Below, in pieces: positions 1 to 10,389 of a stretch of DNA of 64,000 bases. The notes below the pieces were generated by a model. The model saw only the letters and a list, made by a program, of their open reading frames with translations. It made no database searches and had not been told where the DNA came from. The translations under genes were made by a program, and so were the position numbers. The stretch comes from a bacterium (GTDB taxonomy: Bacteria; Vulcanimicrobiota; Vulcanimicrobiia; Vulcanimicrobiales; SCRA01), in contig SCRA01000086.1 in NCBI GenBank assembly GCA_004297985.1, positions 30,652-94,651 on the forward strand. The letters are read 5' to 3'. How positions within the stretch are numbered: position 1 is the stretch's first letter; every line of letters starts with the position of its first letter.

Positions 1-2318
1 CCGTGAACAACGTTAGCGACTACTACTTCCCCAGCTCGCCGACCAGCCGCGCGCCGTTCGCCAACATACCGCCGTCACAACGTGATGCGACGGTCAACGA
101 TGCGACGATCGTCAAGCTGCAATATCAGAAAAACATCGGGACGAATGCGTATTTCCGCGTCTACGGCTATACGTTCTACTCCGATTGGCTCAATAATGGC
201 GCCGACAGCTTGACGGGCAACATCTGGGGCCCGATTCCCACCGACTACGAACTCAACACGCACACGCGCGGCGTGGCCGGCACATTCGCCGATCAACTCA
301 ACTCCCAGCATCTGCTCAACGTGACGGCCTCCTTCACGGACGCCGTGACGACCCGTTGGAACAATGGCTTCTACAGTGGTTCCCCGCCATTCGGATCCGG
401 CAAGGTGGCCTGGCTCGTGGACTCGACCAACCCGACCAATGGGTTGTGCTACGGTTCGGCGGGCGGCTCCGCGGCGACATCCGTCTACTGCGGCTCGAAG
501 AGCGCGGCGTCTTACGCACTGCCCGGGTTCGGCGGTGGTCCGCTCGCGCCGGTCGGCAGCTCGCCGACGGTGCAGGCCGCAAGCGGTCTGACCTGCGGCA
601 GCGGGCCGTGCGAGTACGTCGTGGCGGAGAATGGGACGAGCGGCAGCTTCAATACCGTGGTGCCGAAGTTCTCATCGTTCTCCCTCTCGGACAACTGGAA
701 GCCGAGCAACAATCTCCTGGTCAACCTCGGCTTGCGCTACGACAGCTTCACCTACGACCTCACGAATACCACGGGAAGCCCCGCGCGCACGCTGTGGCAG
801 AACTCGTATAACGCCTTCCACTGCTTCAGCCCCGCCACGGGCCTCACGCCGACGACAACCGCGAATAGCTGCCCCTCGGGTGAGTCCCAGGTAGCATTCT
901 CCGACGCCTCGCCCTCGTCGGTTACGTTCACGGACTGGGAGCCTCGCATCGGGTTCACCTACACGCACAACCCGTTGAACGTCTTCCGTTTCTCGTACGG
1001 CAAATACGATCAGCCGGCAAGCTCGGCGTACGAACAGTACAACGTGGCCCAGCAGAACCTGGTCGGGTACGACGTGCCGAAGTTCTATGCGTTCGGGTTC
1101 ACGAACCCGTCGCACGGCATTCCGCCGGCGGTCTCCTACAACACCGACTTCTCCTGGGAGCACCAGGTGCGTGGGTCGGATATGTCCTGGAAGCTTACGC
1201 CGTTCTACCGCACCACGAAAAACCAGCTCGCGACCGTGCTGCTGGACCCCAAGACGAACTTCGTCTCGGCGATCAATGTGGGTAAGGAGACGGCGGAGGG
1301 CGTCGAGCTCCTGCTCCAAAAAGGCAACTTCAACGACAACGGTCTCGCCGAACAGCTCTCGTTCACGTATACGCATGGAACCGAGCAGTTCCAGCAGCTC
1401 CAAAACGGGACGACCGTCGTCGACGGCTTGAACCTCAGCATTCTGGGCTACAACCAGTACACCAAGTTCTGCGCCCAGAACTCCACCGATAGCCGGTGCA
1501 GCAGCGCGAAGTTGAACTTCGCGCCGGCAACGGCGGCGGCGTGCTTTACGCCGGCGACGTCGAGCGGCCCCGGTGTGGCGGATGCAACCTGTGCGGCGGG
1601 AGACGTTCAGAACCCGTACTGGAATGCTCCGGTACAGAGCCTCTTTAGCGCCGGCGACACCTTCGCGCCGTTCAACCAGTTCCCGTCCTCGGCCGGTCCC
1701 ACCGGCGTGGCCGGGAGCTACGTGGAACCGTATACGGCTGCCCTCGTGCTGAACTACAAGCACAACAAGTGGGTCGTGATCCCGACCTTCCAGCTCTCGG
1801 CGGGCGGGAAGTACGGCACGCCGCTGGCGGCGCAGGGCGTCGATCCCACGACGTGCGCGGGCGTCCTGGCAGCTACCGGGACCGATCCGCGTAACCCCGG
1901 CGGCTCCGGGCAGGGCTCGCTCTACGATGCGCAGACCTGCGGCGGGGCGATCGGCATCCCCAATCCCTTCACCGGGAAGTTCGATACGCTTGGCGCGTTC
2001 ACGCAGCCCGCGCAGTTGGTCGGGAATCTCCAGATCAGCTACCAGGCCACGCCGCGCGTCCAGTTCGTCCTGACGATGGTCAACATGCTCAATAGCTGCT
2101 TCGGCGGCTCGAGCGAGCCGTGGAATACCGGCAAGCCGACCTGCGGGTACTTCTTCTCGCCGCTGCCGTACGTGGGGAACTTCTACAACCCCGGCAACGC
2201 GATCCAGAACGGGGCGCAGTACCCCTACGGACCGGCCTTCGGAAGCGTGTTCCAGCAGGCGTACCAGTCGCAGTCCAACCCATTCGAGGCCTTCCTCGCG
2301 GTTCACGTCAAGCTCTAG
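1..2318 (+). CDS. TonB-dependent receptor, Oar-like (5' end outside window)
   Basis: This is the C-terminal part of an outer-membrane TonB-dependent receptor; about 770 codons are visible and the reading frame is open at the left edge. It aligns along its length with the two complete paralogues downstream: shared blocks include KLQYQ-NIG, YGYTFYSDW, ELTTHTRG-type, SWEHQ-KGSD and the barrel end NPYWNAPVQ...FGGS.EPW. The plug and the carboxypeptidase-regulatory domain seen in the paralogues must lie upstream. It ends in ...VHVKL, as the sisters end in VKL or FKL. The GTG at position 3 should not be taken as the true start. The substrate is unknown, and no TonB/ExbBD genes lie in the window. Confidence 0.9.
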   Translation, partial: VNNVSDYYFPSSPTSRAPFANIPPSQRDATVNDATIVKLQYQKNIGTNAYFRVYGYTFYSDWLNNGADSLTGNIWGPIPTDYELNTHTRGVAGTFADQLNSQHLLNVTASFTDAVTTRWNNGFYSGSPPFGSGKVAWLVDSTNPTNGLCYGSAGGSAATSVYCGSKSAASYALPGFGGGPLAPVGSSPTVQAASGLTCGSGPCEYVVAENGTSGSFNTVVPKFSSFSLSDNWKPSNNLLVNLGLRYDSFTYDLTNTTGSPARTLWQNSYNAFHCFSPATGLTPTTTANSCPSGESQVAFSDASPSSVTFTDWEPRIGFTYTHNPLNVFRFSYGKYDQPASSAYEQYNVAQQNLVGYDVPKFYAFGFTNPSHGIPPAVSYNTDFSWEHQVRGSDMSWKLTPFYRTTKNQLATVLLDPKTNFVSAINVGKETAEGVELLLQKGNFNDNGLAEQLSFTYTHGTEQFQQLQNGTTVVDGLNLSILGYNQYTKFCAQNSTDSRCSSAKLNFAPATAAACFTPATSSGPGVADATCAAGDVQNPYWNAPVQSLFSAGDTFAPFNQFPSSAGPTGVAGSYVEPYTAALVLNYKHNKWVVIPTFQLSAGGKYGTPLAAQGVDPTTCAGVLAATGTDPRNPGGSGQGSLYDAQTCGGAIGIPNPFTGKFDTLGAFTQPAQLVGNLQISYQATPRVQFVLTMVNMLNSCFGGSSEPWNTGKPTCGYFFSPLPYVGNFYNPGNAIQNGAQYPYGPAFGSVFQQAYQSQSNPFEAFLAVHVKL

Positions 2319-2354
2319 AGGCTCGACGCTTCCGCGAACGGCTCGCGCGGGTAT

Positions 2355-2390
2355 AAAAGGAGGGGTCCGGCGTCAGCCGGGCCCTCTTTT
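2355..2390 (+). terminator. Rho-independent terminator after first receptor gene
   Basis: A GC-rich hairpin has left arm GTCCGGC (2365-2371) and right arm GCCGGGC (2376-2382), with one G-U pair and a GTCA loop. It is extended by flanking AGGGG/CCCT and AAAAG/CTTTT sequence and ends in TTTT at 2387-2390. It lies 37 bases after the receptor stop codon. The A-rich left flank means it could also act on the minus strand. Confidence 0.8.
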
Positions 2391-2553
2391 GTCATAAGGC
2401 CACTCCCAGGCGGCCGGGTGGTGGCCCCATACGGCAGGGAAGCGGTACTCTGAGGCGAAGGGCGGGGCCAGCCGGACACGGCCAAGCAGGGAACCTCACG
2501 TGAGGGGCCCGCTTTGGTCTTGCCGGGTGTGCATAACCGATAAGGATGGGAAC

Positions 2554-5500
2554 ATGAGGAATTTCAGGTTCCGGCATCCGTTCATTGCGTTGCTCGTCCT
2601 CGTGGCGATGCTGTTCCAGGGAACATGGGCACTGGGCGGCACCACGGGCGGATTGAGCGGCAATGTCGTCTTGGCGGATACCAACGCGCCGGTTGCCGGC
2701 GCGAAAGTCTCCGTCTCTTCACCTTCCGAGGTGCAGTCGACGACTACGGACGCCCAAGGCCACTTCACCTTCGTCTCTCTCGCGCCTGACGCGTACACCG
2801 TGTCGGTAGAGAAGGAAGGCTATCAGTCCGTCTCACAGACCGGAATCGCCGTCTTCGCGGACAACGTGCAGACGGTGAACATCTCCTTGCTGAAAGTCAT
2901 CGGCAAGGTGACGACCCGCGCGGTCAGCGCGCTGGTCAAGCCGGGCACGACGGCGGACGTCTACTCGATCAACGCCTCGACGGCGGACAAGATGACGGCC
3001 CTCGGCGGCGGCGGCGGCTTGAACAACGCCTACTCCGCGATCGCCTCCGTGCCGGGCGCATACGTCCCGGCGGGAAACCAGGGCTGGTTCCAGACCGTCT
3101 TGATCCGCGGCGGCGACTACGACCAGGTCGGCTACGAGTTCGACGGCATCCCCGTCAACCGCTCGTTCGACAACTACCCGAGCAGCAACGCATCGGCGCT
3201 GGGCCAGCAGGAGCTGCAGGTGTACACCGGCGCCGCTCCGGCAAACGCGGAGGCACAGGGGCTCTCCGGGTTCATCAACCAGGTCATCAAGACCGGAACC
3301 TACCCGGGCTTCGCCTCGCTGGACCTCGGCATCGGCGCGCCGACGTATTACCACAAGGCCAACTTCGAGATCGGCGGCGCCAACCGCGCCCGTACGTTCT
3401 CGTACTACATCGGCGTCGGCGGATACGATCAGGACTACCGGATGATCGATCAGAACAACGGCGCCTCGGTCTCCGGTAACTGGGGTTCTCCGTTCGATCA
3501 GCTGCCGTGCCCTAGCGGCGCGACCGCGATCAACTTCTCGGCGTGTTACGCCAGCGGCGTTGGGCCGGGCGGCTACGTGATGGGCCCGTTCCAGATGTTC
3601 AACCCCTCGCACATCAGCGACCGCGAGAACGTCGTGAACCTGCATTTCGCCGTTCCCCACCGGAAGGACTCGGGGCGCGACGACATCCAGCTCCTGTACG
3701 ACACCTCCAACATCAACACGTCGTACTACAGCTCGCTGAACGACTGGACGCAAGCACTGTTCAACGGCGATGCCACCGGCTTGAACTCCGGTAACGGTGG
3801 GGTCGTCGGCTCGAACTACCCGTTCTATATCGGCGGCTATCAGTACAACGGTACGGTCGGGGCCGCGCTGCCGGCGAACTACCAGGGTCTGACCACGAAG
3901 TACACCTTCCCCAGCTCGGGCGGGGCGTGGCTTGGTGACCCGGTAGCCGCTGGTGCGCGCGACGCCAACAACAACTCGGCGACGATCATCAAGCTGCAGT
4001 ACCAGCACAACATCGGCTCCTCGGCGTACCTGCGCCTCTACGGGTACACCTTCTACTCCGACTGGTTCCTCTGGGGGCCGAACACCACGTTCTCGAACTA
4101 CGTCGGCGTCAATCCCCCCGACTACGAGCTGACCACGCACACGCGCGGCGCCAGCCTCAGCTACGCCAACCAGATCAATGCGAAGAACCTGCTGGACGTG
4201 CAGCTCTCCGCGGTCGGCGCGACGTCGGTCCGTAACAACAACACGGAGATGCTGGACTCGATCTCGGGCAGCCGGAAGACCTTCGCGCTGCTCGTGAACC
4301 AGAACAGCCCGACTAGCGGCGTCTGCTACGATCTCACGGGGGCCGCGACGTCGTGCTACGGCGGCAGCCAGGCGAAGGCCACCTTCTCGAACGCCTTCAA
4401 GGGCACGGTCCCGGCGGCGCCGGCGACCTGCGGCACCGGGGCTTGCGAGTGGTACGTCGTCGAAGGCGGCCCGCACGGCACGTTCAACAACGTCAAGCCG
4501 ACCTTCTACTCGTTCTCGATCTCCGATCAGTGGAAGCCCACCGATCGCCTGCTCGTGAACCTGGGCTTGCGCTTGGACGACTACCAGTTCCAAGGTGGTC
4601 CCACGACGGGTCCCGCGCGTGACTTCTGGTTCAACGCGTGGAATGCGTCGCAGTGCGTCTCCAACGCTCTGGGCAGCCGACCGGTCGACAAGACCGGCAT
4701 GGGTCTGACCATCGCTCAGCCCTGCTCGGCGGCGAATGCCGGGAGCACCACCTACTCGCCGGCGACGTTGACCAACGCCTCCGGGGGAACCCAAACGTTC
4801 AACGTCTGGCAGCCGCGCGTCGGCCTCACCTACACGGTGAATCCGTACAACGTGCTGCGCGCCAGCTACGGCAAGTACTCGCAGGCGCCGAACTCGGCCT
4901 TCGAGCAGTACAACACCGACGAGCAGAACCTGCCGGGCTTCCTGGGGCCGCGCATGTACCAGTTCGGCCGCACGCAGCCCAGCTACGCGATCCGGCCCGA
5001 AGTCTCCAACAACGCGGACGTTTCGTGGGAGCATCAGGCCAAGGGCAGCGACCTCTCCTGGAAGGTCACGCCGTTCTACCGTAAGACGAGCGATCAGATC
5101 CAGCAGTTCTACCTGGATCAGAAGACCAACTTCGTCTCCGGCTTGAACGTCGGCAACCAGACCAGCGAGGGCGTGGAACTCCAGCTCAACAAGGGCGACT
5201 TCAACCGTAACGGGTTCGCCTACCAGTTGTCGTACACGTTCACCCACAGCACGGTCAAGTTCAACGCGCTCTCGAACGGCTCGACGATCGTCGCGCCGAT
5301 CAACACCGCGATCCAGCAGTACAATGCCTTCACCTCGTACTGCTCCACTCATGCTACCGACGCCCGTTGCGGCAGCGGTCAGCAGCTACTCGATCCCAAC
5401 ACGAGCGCGGCGATCGTCGCTGCTCCGTGCTACACCGCCGCCGGTGTTCCGGTACCGGTGGCCGCCAACTGCACGGCGGGGACGACGGTGCAGAATCCCT

Positions 5501-6216
5501 ACTGGAACGCTCCGGTGCAGGGTCTGTTGGATCCGAGCGCGAGCTATGCTCCGTTCGACCTCTTCCCAGCAGGTATCGGCAGCGCTTATCAGTCGTTCGC
5601 GGCGCCGCACGTGGCGACCCTGGTCGTGAACTACAAGCACGACCGCTGGTCGTTCACGCCGTCGCTGCAGTTCCAGGCCGGTACGAAGTACGGCGCTCCG
5701 GAGAACACGGCGGGCGTCGACCCGCTGGCCGGCTGCCCTGCCCTCGCCGGCGCGACCGGCACGGACCCACGTAACCCGTACAGCTCGGGCTCCGGCTCGC
5801 TGTACGATGCCACGGGCTGCGCCGGAACGTTGCCGATCCCCGATCAGTACACCGGGGCCTTCGACAACCTGGGCGCCTTCACGGCTCCCTCGCAGCTCCT
5901 CGGCAACCTGCAGATCTCGTACGAGGCTTCGCCCCGCGTCACGTTCCAACTGACGCTGGCGAACATCGTCAGCACCTGCTTCGGCGGTTCCGCCGAAGCC
6001 TGGACGCAGGGCGCGGGCAAGAACGTCTGCACCTACGGCGTCCTGGGTCAGGGCGCGATCTCGCCCGTCGGGAACGTCTACAACCCCGGCGCGCAGATCC
6101 AGCCCTACGTGCAGTACCCCTACCTCCGCCAGTTCGGCACCTTCAACGCCGGATCGGGCGGAGCAAGCCCAGTTCAGCCGTTCAACGCCTTCCTCGACGT
6201 CAAGGTCAAGCTCTAG
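2554..6216 (+). CDS. TonB-dependent receptor with N-terminal carboxypeptidase-regulatory domain
   Basis: Predicted outer-membrane receptor of about 1220 residues for energy-dependent uptake of an unknown ligand. The ATG at 2554 is preferred over the upstream in-frame start at 2500 because AAGGA lies at 2542-2546 and a typical signal peptide follows (basic MRNFRFRH, hydrophobic core, cleavage near residue 27). Residues about 30-110 form a carboxypeptidase-regulatory/transthyretin-like beta-sandwich (GGLSGNVV ... DAQGHFTFVSLAPDAY). A TonB plug follows (VLIRGGDYDQVGYEFDGIPVNR), then a long beta-barrel. The overall architecture is Oar-like. The neighbours on both sides are close paralogues, so this is a local gene expansion; each gene has its own ribosome binding site and terminator, suggesting separate transcription. 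Confidence 0.92.
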   Translation: MRNFRFRHPFIALLVLVAMLFQGTWALGGTTGGLSGNVVLADTNAPVAGAKVSVSSPSEVQSTTTDAQGHFTFVSLAPDAYTVSVEKEGYQSVSQTGIAVFADNVQTVNISLLKVIGKVTTRAVSALVKPGTTADVYSINASTADKMTALGGGGGLNNAYSAIASVPGAYVPAGNQGWFQTVLIRGGDYDQVGYEFDGIPVNRSFDNYPSSNASALGQQELQVYTGAAPANAEAQGLSGFINQVIKTGTYPGFASLDLGIGAPTYYHKANFEIGGANRARTFSYYIGVGGYDQDYRMIDQNNGASVSGNWGSPFDQLPCPSGATAINFSACYASGVGPGGYVMGPFQMFNPSHISDRENVVNLHFAVPHRKDSGRDDIQLLYDTSNINTSYYSSLNDWTQALFNGDATGLNSGNGGVVGSNYPFYIGGYQYNGTVGAALPANYQGLTTKYTFPSSGGAWLGDPVAAGARDANNNSATIIKLQYQHNIGSSAYLRLYGYTFYSDWFLWGPNTTFSNYVGVNPPDYELTTHTRGASLSYANQINAKNLLDVQLSAVGATSVRNNNTEMLDSISGSRKTFALLVNQNSPTSGVCYDLTGAATSCYGGSQAKATFSNAFKGTVPAAPATCGTGACEWYVVEGGPHGTFNNVKPTFYSFSISDQWKPTDRLLVNLGLRLDDYQFQGGPTTGPARDFWFNAWNASQCVSNALGSRPVDKTGMGLTIAQPCSAANAGSTTYSPATLTNASGGTQTFNVWQPRVGLTYTVNPYNVLRASYGKYSQAPNSAFEQYNTDEQNLPGFLGPRMYQFGRTQPSYAIRPEVSNNADVSWEHQAKGSDLSWKVTPFYRKTSDQIQQFYLDQKTNFVSGLNVGNQTSEGVELQLNKGDFNRNGFAYQLSYTFTHSTVKFNALSNGSTIVAPINTAIQQYNAFTSYCSTHATDARCGSGQQLLDPNTSAAIVAAPCYTAAGVPVPVAANCTAGTTVQNPYWNAPVQGLLDPSASYAPFDLFPAGIGSAYQSFAAPHVATLVVNYKHDRWSFTPSLQFQAGTKYGAPENTAGVDPLAGCPALAGATGTDPRNPYSSGSGSLYDATGCAGTLPIPDQYTGAFDNLGAFTAPSQLLGNLQISYEASPRVTFQLTLANIVSTCFGGSAEAWTQGAGKNVCTYGVLGQGAISPVGNVYNPGAQIQPYVQYPYLRQFGTFNAGSGGASPVQPFNAFLDVKVKL

Positions 6217-6249
6217 ACGTCACGTTAGGTCCGAGAACGGATAGCTCTT

Positions 6250-6285
6250 GGGGGCCTCCGGCAGTAGCCGGAGGCCCCCTCGGTT
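6250..6285 (+). terminator. Rho-independent terminator after second receptor gene
   Basis: A perfect 13-bp stem (6250-6262 with 6267-6279; GGGGGCCTCCGGC and its complement) with an AGTA loop is followed by CGGTTTT. It lies about 33 bases after the stop codon of the second TonB receptor. Confidence 0.92.
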
Positions 6286-6700
6286 TTCTATGGAATGCCC
6301 AGGCTCGTGAAATACGGATATCGATGCGAGGATTGCCAGCGCGCCGTCTGGCCGGCAACCACGCGCACGGAGCTGCAGTGGCTGCGCGACCGCCAGCACA
6401 TCGCGCGCGAGGTGGAGCGTCATTCCAGCGCCGGCCTCGACACGTGGATGCGTGAGGGACTCGAGTTCTTCGATCACCATGCCGGTCACGACGTCAGCAT
6501 AGCCAGGCACCCGTAGGGTCCTCGGGTAGATCTGGCGAGGCCCCGCTTTGTGCTTCGGCGAGCGCTCTTTCGAAAGGCGAAAAATAGACGAACCCGAACG
6601 GGCCTCTAGCCGGCACGGATGGGAGCTCGGTCTCGAGTAGCGTCGGAGTGTGTCGGGCTGGTCGGGCCCTCGTACCTTGTCGGCGTAGGACAACTGCTTA
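6286..6700. other. Intergenic stretch between receptor genes, no confident gene
   Basis: About 415 bases separate the terminator from the third receptor's ribosome binding site. A 73-codon plus-strand frame (6295-6516) and overlapping minus-strand frames are open, but none has a recognisable motif or good ribosome binding site. An AT-richer patch near 6570-6595 (CGAAAGGCGAAAAATAGA) may contain the promoter of the next gene. I see no tRNA or repeat here. Confidence 0.4.
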
Positions 6701-6714
6701 CAAGGAGTCGGAAC

Positions 6715-9700
6715 ATGAAGAGATTCCCGTTTCGGCATCCGCTGTTCGCGCTGGTTGCCCTCGTGGCGATGCTGGCACAGGGAACATGGGCACTGGCCGG
6801 CACCACGGGGGTACTGAGCGGAACGGTCGTTGCGGTTGATAGCAACGCGCCATTGGCCGGCGTGACCATAACGGCCGCGTCACCATCTCAGGTGGCGTCG
6901 ACGGCGACGGATGCTCAGGGCCACTTCGTCTTCGTCTCCCTCGCACCGGACGCGTATACGGTGTCGGCGGAGAAAGAAGGCTACGAGTCCATCTCCCGGA
7001 GCGGTATCGCGGTGTTCGCCGATAACACGCATACGCTCTCTCTCTCGCTCCTCAAGATCATCGGCAAAGTCACCACACGTGCGACCGGCGCGCTCGTGAA
7101 GCCGGGTACGACGGCCGACGTCTACTCGGTGGATGCGACCACCCAGCAGGCCGTCAAAGGCCTGGGCGGCGGCGGCTCGATCGATCAAGCGTATTCGGCT
7201 ATCGCCTCCGTTCCAGGCGTCTACGCCCCAGCGGGAGCGAACGGCTGGAACCAGACGGTCAACATTCGCGGCGGTGACTATAGTCAGGTCGGCTACGAGT
7301 TCGACGGCGTCCCCGTGAACCGCAGCTTCGACAACTATCCGGCCGTCACGGCCTCGGCGCTGGGCCAGCAGGAGCTCCAGGTCTACACCGGAGCCGCTCC
7401 GGCCAACGCGGAGTCGAATGGACTCGCCGGGTTCATCAACCAGGTGATCAAGACGGGCACCTATCCCGGTTTCGCCAGCGCGGACATCGGGGTCGGCGCG
7501 CCGACGTACTATCACAAGCTGAACTTCGAGATCGGCGGCGCCACGCCCAGCCGCCTCTTCTCGTACTACATCGGTGTCGGCGGCGTGGACCAAGACTTCC
7601 GGGTCTACGATCAGAACAACGGCGCCGCGCTCTCGTCGCGGTACGGAACGCCGTTCGACGTCTTCGCGTGCCCAGGAACACCCGGTACGGCAGTCGGCGC
7701 CGGTAACACGCTGAATGCCAACTTCGCCGGGTGCTATGCGGCGAGCGGGGCCTCCCCCTCACTGGCATTCGTGAACGTCGGTCCAGGCGGTTACCAGCTT
7801 GGGCCGTTCAACGCGGGGACGTTCGTGGCGCACATTACCGACCGGGAGAACGTCTTCAACTTCCACGTCGGCCTCCCGCACCGCAAAGACGCGGGGCGCG
7901 ACGACGTCCAAGTCCTCTATGACGTCGCAAGCCTGTGGACGTGGTTCTACAACTCACCCACCGACTGGTCGCAGACGCAACTGCTCGCGGCCAATCCCGG
8001 CGGGGTGCTGCGCGGCGGCGCGCCCGTGGCGTTTCCCGGCCCCAGCCTGCAGTACAACGGCCGGGCCGGCACGTTGTTGCCGAGCAACTTCCCTTCCCTG
8101 ATGACGACGTATGTCTATCCCACGGCCGACACCAATACCGGCGGGCTCGTCCCGCTGACGCGCCGTGACGCCTCGGAGAACGATCAGGCGATCTTCAAGC
8201 TGCAGTATCAGCACAATATCGGAACGAATGCGTACGTGCGCGTCTACGGGTACACGTTCTACTCGGATTGGCTGCTGAACGGTCCCAACAGCAACGGCGG
8301 CTTCGGCATCGGCGAGCCGCTGGACTACGAGCTGTTCACCCATACGCGCGGCGTCAGCGGATCCTTCGCGGACCAGATCAACGCGAAGCATCTGCTGGAG
8401 GTGGATGCCTCGGCCGTGCATTCCACGATCGTGCGCTTCAACAACAGCCAAGCCAACGTGAGCCCCTCGGCGCCGTTCGCCTATCTCGTGGACTCGACCA
8501 GCCCGGCAAGCGGCATCTGCTACTCGCTGAACGGCGCGGGGCCGGCATTCCCCACGAGCTGCTACAACACGAGCTCAAAGCACACCAATCCCGTGACAAC
8601 GGTGAAGTTCAACTCGCCTGGGACAGCGGCTGCACTACCCGGAGGCGCAACGTGCGGCGGAAATCCCTGCGCGTTCTACGTCGCCACGACGGGACAAAGC
8701 GGAACGCTGAACCAGGTCCGGCCGACGTTCTACGCCTTCTCCGTGCAGGATCAGTGGAAGCCGGCTGACCGGCTCCTCTTCAACCTCGGACTGCGCTGGC
8801 AGAACTACCAGTTCGCCGGCGCCGACACCAACACCGGTGCCCGCCCCTTCTGGTTCAACGCGTGGAATGCCAGCGAGTGCATCTCCACCACGCCGGGCAG
8901 CGCGCCGCTCCTCAACCCCGCAATCTCGAAGGGAGCCGCTCCAGGGGCCCCGTGTCCCAGCGGTACCGTGCCGGCGACGCTGACGAACAGCGCGACGAAC
9001 TACTCGTTCAGCTCGCTCGAGCCGCGCTTGGGCCTCACGTATTCGGTGAACCCGCTGAACGTGGTCCGCTTCTCGTACGGCAAGTACTCGCAGCCGGCGA
9101 ACTCCGCGGCCGAACAATACAACGTAGCCCAACAGAATCTGCCAGGGTTCCTCGGTCCCACGTTCATGCCGTTCGGCTTCAACCAGCCGGGGCACGACAT
9201 CCCACCGGAGTATTCGTACAATGCCGACCTCTCGTGGGAGCACCAGCTCAAGGGAACGGATTGGTCCTGGAAGCTCACGCCGTTCTGGCGGTACACCACC
9301 GGCGAGCAGACCACGTTCTGGATCAACCCGAAGATTTTCTTCGTCTCGTCGATCCCGGTCGGGAACTTGAAGTCGCGGGGCGTCGAGCTAGCCGTGCAGA
9401 AGGGTGACTTCAGCCGCGACGGCTGGTCCGGATCGCTCGCGTTCACGTACACCTACACGACGATCAACTACACGAACCTGCGCAACGGCGGGACGCCGCT
9501 CAGCCCCATCAACACCGATATCAAGACCTACAACGCGTACACGTCGTTCTGCGCTACGCACGCGATGGATCCGCGTTGTGGGACCCCGACGAACGGTGTG
9601 GCGGCGGCGGCATGCTTCACATCAGCCGGAGCCGCCGACGCTGCGTGCGCCGCAGGCGACATCGCCAACCCGTATTGGAACGCCCCGGTGCAGGGGCTGA

Positions 9701-10389
9701 TGAACCTCAGCGGGCCCTACTTCCCGACGGACACCGTCGTTTCGACGCTAGGGCTTAATTTCTTCGACCCGTACGGCGTGCCATACACTTCGACGCTGAT
9801 CCTGAACTACAAGCATGGCAAGTGGCGCTTCACGCCATCGTTCCAGTTCGTAGCAGGCAGCCGTTACGGTACGCCGGAGACCACGCCGGGTATCGATCCG
9901 GCGTCCGGCTGCACCGCGCTATCAGGGTCGACGACCGGTGACCCTCGTTACCCGTACGGGGCGGCCGGAGGGGCGCCGTACGACGCGACGAGCTGTGCGA
10001 GCGGCATCACGATTCCAAATCCGTTCTCTCATCAGTTCGACAACACCGGCGCATTCCGCAATCCCTCGCAGTTGCTCGGCCACCTGCAGATCGGCTACGA
10101 CGTCTCGCCGCGCATGACGCTGCAGTTGACGATGACGAACATCATCAACACCTGCTTCGGCGGCAGCAGGGAGCCGTGGAACTTCGGCAACAACAAGGTC
10201 TGCGCGTATATCCCCACATCCATCGCTTTTGAAGATTCGCCGGCCGGTAACTTCTACAACCCCGGCGCCGCATTTCAGCCGCTCGTCGCCTATCCGTATG
10301 CGCCGTTCTTCGGAGTTCCCAATAACGACGTGAACGGAGGCTATATGGCGCCGTTCAGCGCGTTCTTCGACGTGATCTTCAAACTATAA
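6715..10389 (+). CDS. TonB-dependent receptor with N-terminal carboxypeptidase-regulatory domain
   Basis: Third and complete member of the tandem receptor family, about 1224 residues. The ATG at 6715 is chosen because AAGGAG lies at 6702-6707 and a signal peptide begins there (MKRFPFRHPLFALVALVAML, cleavage after ...WALAG). Residues about 28-110 are the carboxypeptidase-regulatory domain (TTGVLSGTVV ... DAQGHFVFVSLAPDAYTVS). The plug motif IRGGDYSQVGYEFDGVPVNR follows, then the barrel ending ...FFDVIFKL. Conservation with the neighbour is highest in the signal peptide, regulatory domain and plug and lower in the loops. That pattern fits paralogues that share an energising partner but bind different ligands. 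Confidence 0.92.
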   Translation: MKRFPFRHPLFALVALVAMLAQGTWALAGTTGVLSGTVVAVDSNAPLAGVTITAASPSQVASTATDAQGHFVFVSLAPDAYTVSAEKEGYESISRSGIAVFADNTHTLSLSLLKIIGKVTTRATGALVKPGTTADVYSVDATTQQAVKGLGGGGSIDQAYSAIASVPGVYAPAGANGWNQTVNIRGGDYSQVGYEFDGVPVNRSFDNYPAVTASALGQQELQVYTGAAPANAESNGLAGFINQVIKTGTYPGFASADIGVGAPTYYHKLNFEIGGATPSRLFSYYIGVGGVDQDFRVYDQNNGAALSSRYGTPFDVFACPGTPGTAVGAGNTLNANFAGCYAASGASPSLAFVNVGPGGYQLGPFNAGTFVAHITDRENVFNFHVGLPHRKDAGRDDVQVLYDVASLWTWFYNSPTDWSQTQLLAANPGGVLRGGAPVAFPGPSLQYNGRAGTLLPSNFPSLMTTYVYPTADTNTGGLVPLTRRDASENDQAIFKLQYQHNIGTNAYVRVYGYTFYSDWLLNGPNSNGGFGIGEPLDYELFTHTRGVSGSFADQINAKHLLEVDASAVHSTIVRFNNSQANVSPSAPFAYLVDSTSPASGICYSLNGAGPAFPTSCYNTSSKHTNPVTTVKFNSPGTAAALPGGATCGGNPCAFYVATTGQSGTLNQVRPTFYAFSVQDQWKPADRLLFNLGLRWQNYQFAGADTNTGARPFWFNAWNASECISTTPGSAPLLNPAISKGAAPGAPCPSGTVPATLTNSATNYSFSSLEPRLGLTYSVNPLNVVRFSYGKYSQPANSAAEQYNVAQQNLPGFLGPTFMPFGFNQPGHDIPPEYSYNADLSWEHQLKGTDWSWKLTPFWRYTTGEQTTFWINPKIFFVSSIPVGNLKSRGVELAVQKGDFSRDGWSGSLAFTYTYTTINYTNLRNGGTPLSPINTDIKTYNAYTSFCATHAMDPRCGTPTNGVAAAACFTSAGAADAACAAGDIANPYWNAPVQGLMNLSGPYFPTDTVVSTLGLNFFDPYGVPYTSTLILNYKHGKWRFTPSFQFVAGSRYGTPETTPGIDPASGCTALSGSTTGDPRYPYGAAGGAPYDATSCASGITIPNPFSHQFDNTGAFRNPSQLLGHLQIGYDVSPRMTLQLTMTNIINTCFGGSREPWNFGNNKVCAYIPTSIAFEDSPAGNFYNPGAAFQPLVAYPYAPFFGVPNNDVNGGYMAPFSAFFDVIFKL

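Noticed and set aside
672..5352. Very long minus-strand open frames (for example 2833-5352 and 672-2306) opposite the TonB receptors
   Set aside because: They are Arg/Val-rich antisense shadows caused by GC-rich third positions. None has a family motif or ribosome binding site, while the plus-strand frames are clear receptors.
6295..6516. 73-codon plus-strand ORF between receptor genes
   Set aside because: No ribosome binding site, no recognisable motif, and it begins only ten bases after a strong terminator with no clear promoter.
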